Source: Bacteroidota bacterium (GTDB lineage Bacteria; Bacteroidota; Ignavibacteria; Kryptoniales; JAKASW01). Taken from it: a stretch of 64,000 nucleotides of DNA. The translations under genes and the position numbers were made by a program. The notes beneath the pieces are model-generated. The model did not search any database, had not been told where the DNA came from, and saw only the letters and a list, made by a program, of their open reading frames with translations. This document shows, piece after piece, positions 46,870 to 55,139 of this stretch. The first letter of the stretch is position 1; each line of letters begins with the position of its first letter. The DNA is taken from NCBI GenBank assembly GCA_021825585.1, contig JAKAGT010000028.1, positions 1 to 64,000 on the forward strand. Reading direction: 5' to 3'.

Positions 46870-49215
46870 ATGCTCAAGAAAGAAGGAGACTTTCAGAAAA
46901 GACTCCTGGCAACGTTCAAGGTCGAAGCCCAGGAGCACGTTAATACCATTTCATCCGGTCTGATTGAACTTGAGAAGGAAGCGGCTATTGTAGAGGATTC
47001 AGGCGCCGTTCGAAAAAAGGGGGAGGAAATAATCGAGACTATCTTCCGTGAAGCGCACAGTCTGAAAGGCGCTGCGCGTGCCGTGAACATGGCTGGAATT
47101 GAGACGATTTGCCAATCGCTTGAAAGCGTCTTTGCCGCACTCAAGCGCAGCAAGGTTGCCTTGTCCCCCGAGCTGTTTGATATTCTTCATAAGGTCGTCG
47201 ATTTTCTCAGTAAACTCCTTTCAGCTGCCGGAACAGGACAAGGCGCGGAAGAAAGGTTGCGAATAAGCGAGCTTACCCGAGATCTTGAGAGCGTGTCGAA
47301 GGGGGGTCCACCGCTGCACGAGCAGGAAGAATCGAAAAATGAGGAACAAGAAACTCCCCTTGAGACGATACCGGAGGTTCGCCAGCCTTCGAACGAGGAT
47401 GCCGATTCCCGAACCTCGACTGAGGAAAGGCCGGCGTTGATGGATACGGTAAGGATATCTGCTACAAAGTTGGATTCCGTTCTACTTCAAGCTGAGGAGT
47501 TGGTTTCCGCAAAATTGGCCGCAGGTCAACGTGCTGCTGATCTGCGAGAGACCGGCATCTTGCTTCATGCATGGGAAAAGGAGTGGTCAAGAATCTCCCC
47601 ACACGTGCGAACCGTTCAGCGGTCATTCGACAGAGAGAAGAAACGGAAAGGAGAAGGGAAATCAGATTTGCCGACCGGGAGAATCCTCGACTTTCTTGAA
47701 TGGAATGCCGGCTTTTTCAAATCCCTCGAGGCCAGGTTCGCAGTGCAGGAAAAGTCAGCTGAGGAAAATCGGCGGCTGCTTAACGGAATGGTAGACAGTC
47801 TCCTCGATGATATGAAGAAGGCATTGATGCTTCCCTTCTCATCGCTTCTGGAAGTCTTTCCGAGATTTGTGCGTGAACTTTCACGCGATCAAGGGAAAGA
47901 CGTGGAGATGGTGATTGAGGGAGGAGATATCGAGGTTGACAGACGAATCCTGGAAGAAATGAAAGACCCTCTCATCCATTTAGTGAGAAACTGCATCGAT
48001 CACGGGGTCGAGACTCCATCGGAGCGAGAGAGAAGAAAGAAACCGCCTCGCGGCACTGTTACAATTGCAATTGCTCCGAAAAATGGAAGCAAGGTTGAAA
48101 TTCTGATTGCTGACGACGGAACAGGAATCGACGCCGAAAAAGTGAAGTCGGCTGCATTGAAGTCTGGTGTTATTTCTCAAGAAGAGGTCCGAAAACTAAA
48201 TGAGCAGGAAGTACTTGCGCTTATTTTTCAGTCGGGAGTATCAACCAGCCCAATCATCACGGATTTATCGGGAAGAGGCATTGGCCTTGCCATTGTCCGC
48301 GAAAAGGTGGGGAAGCTCGGTGGTGTGGTTAACGTAGAGACTCATCAGGATGTGGGCACAACATTCAAGATTACTCTGCCCATGACGCTTGCCAGATTTC
48401 GAGGAGTAGTCGTCCGGTTAGGCGAAAATCTGTACGTTCTTCCTACAACCAGTGTAGATCGGGTGATGAGGGTGGACAAAGAAGACATTAAAACGGTTGA
48501 GAACCGGGAAACAATTTCAGTGGACGGTCAAGCCGTATCCCTGGTCAGGCTTGGGAATGTACTGGCATTAGGCACGAAAAAGGTCGGCCGCAGCGATCCG
48601 GACAAGGTGCCGGTCGTTATTCTGGGTTCCGCAGAGAAGCGCATCGCATTCCAGGTGGATGAGGTCCTCGACGAAGAGGAAGTGCTGGTAAAGAGTCTTG
48701 GCAGACAGCTCTCGCGCGTGCGGAATGTTGCCAGCGCAACGGTTCTCGGCAGCGGCAAGGTGGTGCCTATCCTCAACGTGCCCGACCTGCTGAAATCCGC
48801 TGTGAGCGTCCCTCCGACCCGTGCTGCGGCAACAGAGGAAGTTGAAACGAAAAAGAAATCGATTCTTGTAGCTGAAGATTCAATCACCGCTCGCACCCTC
48901 CTGAAAAATATCCTGGAAGTGGCGGGATATGATGTCACGACCGCAGTAGACGGCTTGGACGCATTTACAATTCTAAAGATGGGAAACTACACCATGGTTG
49001 TCTCGGATGTCGATATGCCAAGGATGAACGGGTTCGATCTTACCGCGAAGATTCGGGCAGAGAAGAAATTCGCAGAACTTCCCGTTGTGCTGGTGACTGC
49101 ACTGGAATCCCGTGAGGATCGGGAGCGAGGCATCGAGGCAGGTGCAAACGCCTACATCGTAAAAAGCAGTTTTGACCAGAGCAATCTACTGGAAGTGATA
49201 CGGAGGTTGGTATGA
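46870..49215 (+). CDS. cheA: CheA-type histidine kinase fused to receiver (FrzE-like)
   Basis: 781 residues. Hpt domain 8-115 with the phosphorylated His63 in REAHSLKGAAR; a linker; HATPase core about 300-500 (HLVRNCIDHGVETPSERERR, DDGTGIDAEKV, GRGIGLAIVREKVGKLGG); CheW-like regulatory domain about 510-650 (RFRGVVVRLGENLYVLPTTS); and a C-terminal receiver about 658-781 with DxD-type SDVDMPRMNGFDL and a Lys in YIVKSS. A kinase with its own receiver and no separate cheY follows the FrzE plan. Signal output may therefore act on the receiver or pass to the kinases downstream. 15 bp after mcp; followed by a 98-bp GAGTT array. Confidence 0.93.
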   Translation: MLKKEGDFQKRLLATFKVEAQEHVNTISSGLIELEKEAAIVEDSGAVRKKGEEIIETIFREAHSLKGAARAVNMAGIETICQSLESVFAALKRSKVALSPELFDILHKVVDFLSKLLSAAGTGQGAEERLRISELTRDLESVSKGGPPLHEQEESKNEEQETPLETIPEVRQPSNEDADSRTSTEERPALMDTVRISATKLDSVLLQAEELVSAKLAAGQRAADLRETGILLHAWEKEWSRISPHVRTVQRSFDREKKRKGEGKSDLPTGRILDFLEWNAGFFKSLEARFAVQEKSAEENRRLLNGMVDSLLDDMKKALMLPFSSLLEVFPRFVRELSRDQGKDVEMVIEGGDIEVDRRILEEMKDPLIHLVRNCIDHGVETPSERERRKKPPRGTVTIAIAPKNGSKVEILIADDGTGIDAEKVKSAALKSGVISQEEVRKLNEQEVLALIFQSGVSTSPIITDLSGRGIGLAIVREKVGKLGGVVNVETHQDVGTTFKITLPMTLARFRGVVVRLGENLYVLPTTSVDRVMRVDKEDIKTVENRETISVDGQAVSLVRLGNVLALGTKKVGRSDPDKVPVVILGSAEKRIAFQVDEVLDEEEVLVKSLGRQLSRVRNVASATVLGSGKVVPILNVPDLLKSAVSVPPTRAAATEEVETKKKSILVAEDSITARTLLKNILEVAGYDVTTAVDGLDAFTILKMGNYTMVVSDVDMPRMNGFDLTAKIRAEKKFAELPVVLVTALESREDRERGIEAGANAYIVKSSFDQSNLLEVIRRLV

Positions 49216-49313
49216 GAGTTTTGAGTTTATCAGTTGCGAGTTTGCAAGTTGGTGAGTTACGAGTTTGGAAGTTCCGAGTTTGCGAGTTTCGAGTTGACGA
49301 GTTTGGAGTTTGA
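49216..49313 (+). repeat. GAGTT-type degenerate tandem array between cheA and cheB
   Basis: About 12 units of GAGTT/CGAGTT separated by 3-6 bases (e.g. GTTACGAGTTTGGAAGTTCC) fill the whole space from the cheA stop to just before cheB. Unlike the arrays around 52721, there is no inverted AACTC half. GGAG at 49305-49308, inside the array, lies 7 bases before the cheB ATG and probably serves as its ribosome binding site. Confidence 0.85.
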
Positions 49314-49315
49314 CC

Positions 49316-50383
49316 ATGATTAAAGTGCTTGTCGTTGAGGACTCTCCAGTGGTGCAGGAATTTCTCGTTTACGTTTTGAGCTCCGATCCTGAAATAAAGA
49401 TCGTTGGAACTGCAAACAATGGAGAAGAAGCGATCGAAGCAGTGAAGAACTCGAAGCCCGATGTTATTACAATGGACATTCACATGCCTAAGGTCGATGG
49501 CTTCGATGCAACTCGCAATATAATGGAAACCTGTCCGACGCCGATTGTCATTGTAAGTGGAAGTTCGAGCACGGAGGAAGTCGCTACCACGTTTCGCGCT
49601 CTCGAGGCGGGAGCACTCGCGGTTGTCCGACGACCGGCGGGCAAAGGTCACCCGGAGCATGCGGCGACTGCGAGGGAATTGGTCCAGACTCTGAAGACGA
49701 TGTCCGAGGTAAAGGTAGTCAGGCGGTGGCCCAAAACCAAAGGCAGGCCGGCGGTTCTGCAGGTTCCCTCTGATGTGCGGGAGCTGAACTCCCGCGCGGC
49801 GGTAGGTGTCGTCGCCATCGGTGCTTCAACAGGCGGGCCTGTGGTTCTCCGAACCATTTTGTCCGCGCTTCCAAGGGATTTCCCAATTCCGATACTCATC
49901 GTTCAGCACATGGCGTCTGGGTTCATTCAAGGATTTGCAGAGTGGCTCGCTCAATCCTCCCGTTATTCTGTCCATGTAGCCGATGACGGTGAATGCATCT
50001 TGCCTGCACACGCTTATGTTGCTCCAGACGGTTTTCATCTGGGAGTGAAAGTGGGCGGTCGGATAATGCTTGACAGAGGCGAGGTCGAGAACGGCTCGCG
50101 CCCTGCGATCTCCTATCTCTTTCGGTCAGTTGCAGGGGTTTTTGGGCAGAACGCAGTCGCTGTGTTGCTCACGGGAATGGGAAAAGACGGCGCAACAGGA
50201 CTGAAATTGTTAAAGGAAAAAGGTGCACTGACTGTCGCGCAAGATGAAGAGAGCTCTGCCATCCACGGCATGCCGGGTGAAGCAATAAGACTTGATGCGG
50301 CTACGCTTGTGCTGCCTCCTGACAAAATCTCAGAGCTGCTTGTCAACCTGTCAAATCAAAGGGCAAAGGACTCTGCCAAATGA
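49316..50383 (+). CDS. cheB: CheB methylesterase with receiver domain
   Basis: 355 residues from ATG 49316; a TTG at 49310 is less likely. The receiver domain (about 1-125: [20 protein letters not shown], with Asp in [12 protein letters not shown]) is joined to the methylesterase domain (about 160-350) with the triad: Ser in [12 protein letters not shown], His in IVQHM and Asp in [12 protein letters not shown]. It removes methyl groups from the receptor, opposing CheR. The stop overlaps the start of the next kinase gene by 4 bp. Confidence 0.94.
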   Translation: MIKVLVVEDSPVVQEFLVYVLSSDPEIKIVGTANNGEEAIEAVKNSKPDVITMDIHMPKVDGFDATRNIMETCPTPIVIVSGSSSTEEVATTFRALEAGALAVVRRPAGKGHPEHAATARELVQTLKTMSEVKVVRRWPKTKGRPAVLQVPSDVRELNSRAAVGVVAIGASTGGPVVLRTILSALPRDFPIPILIVQHMASGFIQGFAEWLAQSSRYSVHVADDGECILPAHAYVAPDGFHLGVKVGGRIMLDRGEVENGSRPAISYLFRSVAGVFGQNAVAVLLTGMGKDGATGLKLLKEKGALTVAQDEESSAIHGMPGEAIRLDAATLVLPPDKISELLVNLSNQRAKDSAK

Positions 50384-52539
50384 ACACCCAGGAAAGCGCT
50401 ACGAAGAACCACGCTGAAATACTGGTCGTCGAAGATAGTCTGACCCAAGCCGAGTATCTGAAAAACATCCTCGAGCAGGAAGGCTTTAAAGTTTCCCTTG
50501 CCTTTAACGGGAAGGAAGCACTTAAACTGATAAATGAGAGTAGGCCAACCGTCGTGGTTAGCGACATCATCATGCCCGAAATGGACGGATTTGAACTCTG
50601 CCGCCTTATCAAATCGGATAAGAGTCTAAAGAATGTTCCGGTTATTCTGTTAACCTCGCTCTCTGATCCGGCAGACATCATCCGTGGTTTATTGTCCGGC
50701 GCAGATAACTTCGTCGTAAAGCCTTACGATGAGAAATATCTTCTTTCTCGAATCGAGTACATTCTCATCAACCGAAAGCTCCGTGAGCAGGTGAAAACTG
50801 AAGTCGGACTGGCTATTTATTTTGGGGGGCAGCGACATAGCATTTCCTCTGATCGGCTTCAAATACTCGATCTTCTCCTTTCGACATACGAAACCGCTGT
50901 TCAAAAAAATCAGGAGCTGGCTAAAGTAACTAATGAATTAAGAGAATTGAATGAGGAACTGGAGGAAAGAGTCAAAGAGAGAACGAAAGTCCTTTCGGTA
51001 GAGATTGAACAGCGTAAGTGGGCTGAAGAAAAAGTTGCTCTCTCGGAGCAGCGATTGGCAGAAGCATTGGAAATTTCCGAGGCTGCGGTGATCACCACTG
51101 ATGAGGCACAGTGCATTATCGCACTCGACTCACAGACGGAAAAAATCTTTGGCTATTCGAGTGCGGAACTAATTGGCAAACCCCTGGATGTGCTCATCCC
51201 CCAGCGCTTTGTCGAGGCGCATCGCCAGCATGTTGTAAGATTTGGTCAGTCATCCGAGTCGTATCGGCGTACGCATAATAGGCCTGAAATCACCGGGCAG
51301 CGCAAAGATGGGACAGAATTTCCAGCAGAGGCGGCCATCTCGAAATTAACGCAAGGTGGAGCAGCCACCTTTACCGTTGTCTTACGTGACATTACCCGTC
51401 GCAAACAGGCGGAAGAAGCATTGCGCGAAAGTGAACGACAACTCTCTCTGGTTTACAACAATGTATCTGACATTATCTTCTACCTGACAGTAGAGTCGGA
51501 TGAGCGCTTTCGCTTTGTCTCTGTTAATCCGGCATTCATGAAGGCAACCGGTCTGGCAGAAGGTCAAGTGGTTGGCAAATTTGTTCGGGAAGTTATCCCG
51601 GAGCCATCACTGACCATGGTTCTCGGGAAGTATAATGAAGCTATTCGCGACAAGAAAACAGTGAAGTGGGAAGAAACGTCTGCCTATCCTGCCGGCACGA
51701 AGCATGGAGAGGTTTCTGTCACCCCGATTTTTGATGCGAATGGTCGTTGCACAAACCTTATTGGAGCCGTCCATGACATCACCGAACGAAAGAATGCGGA
51801 GGAGCAGGTACGAAAGCTGAACGACGAGCTTGAGCAGCGAGTTGTTGAACGTACCGCTGAACTCGAAGCCGCGAACACGGAGCTGGAAGCATTCTCATAC
51901 TCCGTTTCGCATGACCTTCGGGCGCCTCTCAGAGCGATAGATGGATTCTCCCGCATTTTATACGAGGATCACGCAAGCAAACTCGATGACGAAGGCCTGC
52001 GCATTCTAAACGTTGTCCGCACGAGCACACAGCAGATGGGACAACTAATCGATGACCTGCTTGCCTTCTCTCGTATAGGAAGAAAACAGGTTGAGAAAAG
52101 GACCATTGATATGCGATATCTTGCCACTTCAATAGCGGATGAACTGAAGCCGACGAACAGGAGTGTGGAATTCAGCATTAACGAGTTACCGGAAGCTTAT
52201 GGTGACACTTCAATGATCCGACAAGTTTTTGTGAACCTGGTTTCCAACGCCGTCAAATTTACAAGAAACAAAGAGCACGCGTTAATCGAGATGCGCGGAT
52301 ATGCCGAGGGAGATCAAAATATTTACTACGTCAAAGACAACGGAGCCGGATTCGATGAGAGATACTCAAACAAGTTGTTCGGAGTCTTTCAGAGACTCCA
52401 TACTGCAGACGAGTTCGAAGGGACTGGAGTAGGTCTGGCGATTGTTCAACGTATAATCCACAAACATGGCGGCAAAGTCTGGACTGAAGGAAAGGTGAAC
52501 GAAGGCGCCACATTTTACTTTAGTTTACCGAAAGGGTAA
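50380..52539 (+). CDS. Hybrid sensor kinase REC-PAS-PAS-HisKA-HATPase
   Basis: 719 residues, soluble. Receiver about 12-130 ([20 protein letters not shown], Asp in [12 protein letters not shown]); coiled coil about 165-215; PAS about 222-340; PAS about 345-470 ending in a PAC motif ([20 protein letters not shown]); HisKA about 500-570 with [20 protein letters not shown]; HATPase about 600-715 with [10 protein letters not shown] and [20 protein letters not shown]. The phytochrome-like kinase core is common with Rcp1-like partners, one of which is encoded 660 bp downstream; the four-helix-bundle unit now separates them. Start overlaps cheB by 4 bp. Confidence 0.92.
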   Translation: MNTQESATKNHAEILVVEDSLTQAEYLKNILEQEGFKVSLAFNGKEALKLINESRPTVVVSDIIMPEMDGFELCRLIKSDKSLKNVPVILLTSLSDPADIIRGLLSGADNFVVKPYDEKYLLSRIEYILINRKLREQVKTEVGLAIYFGGQRHSISSDRLQILDLLLSTYETAVQKNQELAKVTNELRELNEELEERVKERTKVLSVEIEQRKWAEEKVALSEQRLAEALEISEAAVITTDEAQCIIALDSQTEKIFGYSSAELIGKPLDVLIPQRFVEAHRQHVVRFGQSSESYRRTHNRPEITGQRKDGTEFPAEAAISKLTQGGAATFTVVLRDITRRKQAEEALRESERQLSLVYNNVSDIIFYLTVESDERFRFVSVNPAFMKATGLAEGQVVGKFVREVIPEPSLTMVLGKYNEAIRDKKTVKWEETSAYPAGTKHGEVSVTPIFDANGRCTNLIGAVHDITERKNAEEQVRKLNDELEQRVVERTAELEAANTELEAFSYSVSHDLRAPLRAIDGFSRILYEDHASKLDDEGLRILNVVRTSTQQMGQLIDDLLAFSRIGRKQVEKRTIDMRYLATSIADELKPTNRSVEFSINELPEAYGDTSMIRQVFVNLVSNAVKFTRNKEHALIEMRGYAEGDQNIYYVKDNGAGFDERYSNKLFGVFQRLHTADEFEGTGVGLAIVQRIIHKHGGKVWTEGKVNEGATFYFSLPKG

Positions 52540-52545
52540 TATAAA

Positions 52546-52702
52546 AGTTTCGAGTTACGAGTTTAAAGTTACGGAGTTTCGAGTTACGAGTTTAAAGTTA
52601 CGGAGTTTCGAGTTACGAGTTGAAACTTCCAAACCCGAAACTTCAAAACTCGAAACTGATAAACTTGCAAACTCGAAACTCATAAACTCGAAACTTAAAA
52701 AC
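52546..52702 (+). repeat. GAGTT array followed by inverted AACTC array (5' flank of four-helix gene)
   Basis: The left part is a 29-bp tandem repeat (AGTTTCGAGTTACGAGTTTA...) present twice perfectly (52546-52574, 52575-52603) and a third time partly (52604-52626). It switches at TTGAAACTTCC into the reverse-complement motif (AAACTCGAAACT units, 52627-52702). The two halves can pair into an extended hairpin. The array starts 6 bp after the kinase stop and ends 18 bp before the four-helix start. The last 46 bp of the left part (52581-52626) recurs exactly at 53116-53161. Confidence 0.9.
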
Positions 52703-52720
52703 TAAAGAAAGGAAAAAACA

Positions 52721-53116
52721 ATGGGAACCATCAAAAGCTTTGAGGAAATTCAGGCGTGGCAGAAAGCTCGCATATTAACAAAAGAGGTTTATGACATCAC
52801 AAAGCTGACGCCCTTTTCTAAGGATTTCGGACTGCGCGATCAAATACGCAGGGCGAGTGTTTCAGTGATGTCAAATATAGCTGAGGGATTTGAACGAGGA
52901 GGTACCAAAGAATTTGTACAGTTCCTTTCCATAGGAAAAGGCTCGGCGGGAGAGGTCAGAAGCCAGCTTTACGTTGCGCTCGATCAGGGCTATATCAACG
53001 ACGGTAAATTCCGCAACTTTGTTGATCTAACGACCGAAGTCAGCTCCATGATTGGAGGTTTCATGAACTACCTTAGAACGTCAAACATTAGAGGAACGAA
53101 GTATAAACAACTTTAG
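52721..53116 (+). CDS. Four-helix-bundle protein (23S rRNA IVP / S23 family)
   Basis: 131 residues with the family pattern: IQAWQKARILTKEVYDITKL, FGLRDQIRRASVSVMSNIAE, GFERGGTKEFVQFLSIGKGS and AGEVRSQLYVALDQGYI. The first described members are encoded inside 23S rRNA intervening sequences; others stand alone, and the Avd protein of diversity-generating retroelements shares the fold. A pentameric, nucleic-acid-binding barrel is known for relatives, so RNA or DNA binding is plausible here. It is in the same direction as its operon neighbours but unrelated to them. Both flanks are formed by the same repeat cassette, and its TAG stop (53114-53116) runs directly into the second copy. No reverse transcriptase or rRNA is nearby. 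Confidence 0.9.
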   Translation: MGTIKSFEEIQAWQKARILTKEVYDITKLTPFSKDFGLRDQIRRASVSVMSNIAEGFERGGTKEFVQFLSIGKGSAGEVRSQLYVALDQGYINDGKFRNFVDLTTEVSSMIGGFMNYLRTSNIRGTKYKQL

Positions 53117-53191
53117 AGTTACGAGTTTAAAGTTACGGAGTTTCGAGTTACGAGTTGAAACTTTCAAACTCGAAACTTACAACTATAAACA
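53116..53191 (+). repeat. GAGTT/AACTC array (3' flank of four-helix gene)
   Basis: 53116-53161 is identical, over 46 bp, to 52581-52626. It then switches at TTGAAACTTTC into AACTCGAAACTT sequence, like the first array but shorter. The array ends 9 bp before the next ATG (53201), with AAAGGAAACC as ribosome binding site. The base at 53116 is shared with the stop codon of the four-helix gene. Confidence 0.9.
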
Positions 53192-53200
53192 AAGGAAACC

Positions 53201-53641
53201 ATGAATGCTAATCCAGTCGAAATTCTTCTTGTAGAAGACAACCCCAACGATGTTGAACTGACGATGAGGGCATTGAATAAACACAATATCGCAAATAAGG
53301 TTTTCGTTGTAAGAGACGGGGCAGAAGCGCTCGATTATATCTTTGCCGACGGAAATTATTCCGATAGAAAAATAGAAGATGTTCCCAAAGTTGTCTTTCT
53401 CGATTTGAAACTCCCGAAAGTCGACGGCCTGGAGGTGCTTCGCAAGATCAAGTCGGATGAAAGGACAAAGACCATCCCGGTTGTCATGCTCACCTCTTCG
53501 AGAGAGGAGCAGGACATTGTCAGAAGCTACAAGCTCGGCGTCAACAGCTACATAGTTAAGCCAGTCGACTTTGACAAATTTGTCGATGCGGTCTCAGAAT
53601 TGGGACTTTACTGGCTTCTTCTCAACCAACCACCACGATAA
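53201..53641 (+). CDS. Rcp1-like single-domain response regulator
   Basis: 146 residues, one receiver domain: [20 protein letters not shown], phosphorylatable Asp in [17 protein letters not shown], Thr in [10 protein letters not shown] and Lys in [12 protein letters not shown]. The long beta3-alpha3 loop with Asn-Tyr-Ser-Asp is typical of Rcp1-type regulators that pair with PAS/phytochrome-type kinases. There is no output domain. Probably shuttles phosphate between the kinases on either side (50380 and 53665). Confidence 0.93.
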   Translation: MNANPVEILLVEDNPNDVELTMRALNKHNIANKVFVVRDGAEALDYIFADGNYSDRKIEDVPKVVFLDLKLPKVDGLEVLRKIKSDERTKTIPVVMLTSSREEQDIVRSYKLGVNSYIVKPVDFDKFVDAVSELGLYWLLLNQPPR

Positions 53642-53664
53642 GCACCAAACACGATGGAGCGCCC

Positions 53665-55116
53665 ATGAGATTTACACTCGCAAAAAAGATTGGCCTTCCC
53701 TTTTTTATAATTGTCTTGCTCGTCGCCTCGATGGGAGTTGTTTCGCTGATAGGTTATCACAAAGCAGACGACAGTATCCTTAAGATGCGTTTCGAAGCTA
53801 AAAAGCAGATGGCCGTGGTAAACATGCAGTCAACTTTTGCTTCGCTGCTGACGGCGGTGAACGGCTACATTATAACAGGAAACGGCAAGTACCGTGATGA
53901 CTACATGGGATACGCAAAGAAGTTAGACGCTGAAACGGAGAGCCTTTTACCTCTCGCAACATCCGCCGAAGAGCGAAATGTGTTGCAGAATATGCGAATT
54001 CGGTTGGGTAAAGTGACCGATGTGGCGAGGAAGGTTGACATCCTTCCCAATGTAAGGAGGAATCCTCAGGCGTCCTCTCTGATGCAGGAGATGGACTACC
54101 GATATGGCGGCCAGGTCTACAATCAAATGTCCGCCATTTCCGAGCTTGCAGCGGAACGCCTGACAGCGGCGTCACTGACTGTCGATAAAGATCGCCGCTG
54201 GGCAATTGCCCTCCTTATTGTATCCACAATAATTGCGGTTGGCATCGGTATCACCGTTACAGTATGGACTATGCGCCGAATTTCGCGGCCAATTACAGAA
54301 CTTGTTGGGATTGCACAGCGGATTGCTGCACGTGATTTTTCGGTAAAGTTGGCAGCCGAGACGGGTGATGAGATCGGCATGCTCATCTTGGCTTTCAATG
54401 CGATGGCGGACGAAATCAACCGACGATATGACGATCTGGAAAACTTTGCATACATCGTGGCTCACGACTTGAAGGCTCCTCTGGCAAATATCATTGGGAT
54501 GGCGGAAATTCTCTTCACTGACTTCAGTGAGAGGCTTGAGAACGAGGCAAGGGGATTCCTGAACGACATCATTGCGTCTGGCAAGCGAATGTCGGCACTT
54601 ATCGACGATCTTCTCGAGTTTGCGCGTGCAGGCAGAATCGAGTTTGCGAAGGAGGCCGTTTCGATGGATGACCTTCTTCAGGACGTGGAAACTGATTATG
54701 ACCTTTATCTCAAGGAGCATAATGCGAAGCTGGTGGTAAAAGGAAACCTGCCTGCCATCATGTGTGACCCGGTGCGGTTCTCCCAGGTCTGGAAAAATCT
54801 CATTGGGAACGCAGTCAAATACAACGACTCCCCGTCTCCCCTTGTTGAAATCGGATGTGAATCGGATCGCCAAGATAGCACAATGTACAGGTTCTACGTC
54901 AGGGACAACGGCATTGGTATTCCTGAAGGTGAACGGGAAAGGATCTTCATGCCGTTCCAGCGGGCGGCACGAGATACGAAGTACGAAGGAACCGGTATTG
55001 GTCTTGCAATAGTGAAACGGGTTGTTGAATTCCATGGTGGCCGGATTTGGGTTGAATCGAATCCGGGCAAAGGCACAACGTTCTATTTCAGAGTTCCCAA
55101 ACCGAAAGTCACTTAA
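53665..55116 (+). CDS. Membrane histidine kinase with CHASE3-like sensor and HAMP
   Basis: 483 residues. TM1 about 8-28 (LPFFIIVLLVASMGVVSLIG); helical periplasmic part with LTAVNGYIITGNGKYRDDYM, like the GQRGYIITG helix of the chemoreceptor; TM2 about 177-200; HAMP about 201-255; HisKA with FAYIVAHDLKAPLANIIGMA; HATPase with NLIGNAVKYNDSP, DNGIGIPEGERERIFMPFQR and GTGIGLAIVKR. A shard of a homologous kinase lies at 41608-41802. 23 bp after the response regulator and 23 bp before the hybrid kinase. Confidence 0.92.
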   Translation: MRFTLAKKIGLPFFIIVLLVASMGVVSLIGYHKADDSILKMRFEAKKQMAVVNMQSTFASLLTAVNGYIITGNGKYRDDYMGYAKKLDAETESLLPLATSAEERNVLQNMRIRLGKVTDVARKVDILPNVRRNPQASSLMQEMDYRYGGQVYNQMSAISELAAERLTAASLTVDKDRRWAIALLIVSTIIAVGIGITVTVWTMRRISRPITELVGIAQRIAARDFSVKLAAETGDEIGMLILAFNAMADEINRRYDDLENFAYIVAHDLKAPLANIIGMAEILFTDFSERLENEARGFLNDIIASGKRMSALIDDLLEFARAGRIEFAKEAVSMDDLLQDVETDYDLYLKEHNAKLVVKGNLPAIMCDPVRFSQVWKNLIGNAVKYNDSPSPLVEIGCESDRQDSTMYRFYVRDNGIGIPEGERERIFMPFQRAARDTKYEGTGIGLAIVKRVVEFHGGRIWVESNPGKGTTFYFRVPKPKVT

Positions 55117-55139
55117 ATCGTGAAACAAAGGAGGCGACC

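Noticed and set aside
52546-52702. CRISPR-like array
   Set aside because: The 29-bp unit repeats without unique spacers between copies, is degenerate in its second half, reverses orientation, and has no cas genes nearby.
52721-53116. Avd-type partner of a diversity-generating retroelement
   Set aside because: No reverse transcriptase, template repeat or variable-repeat target was found within the window.
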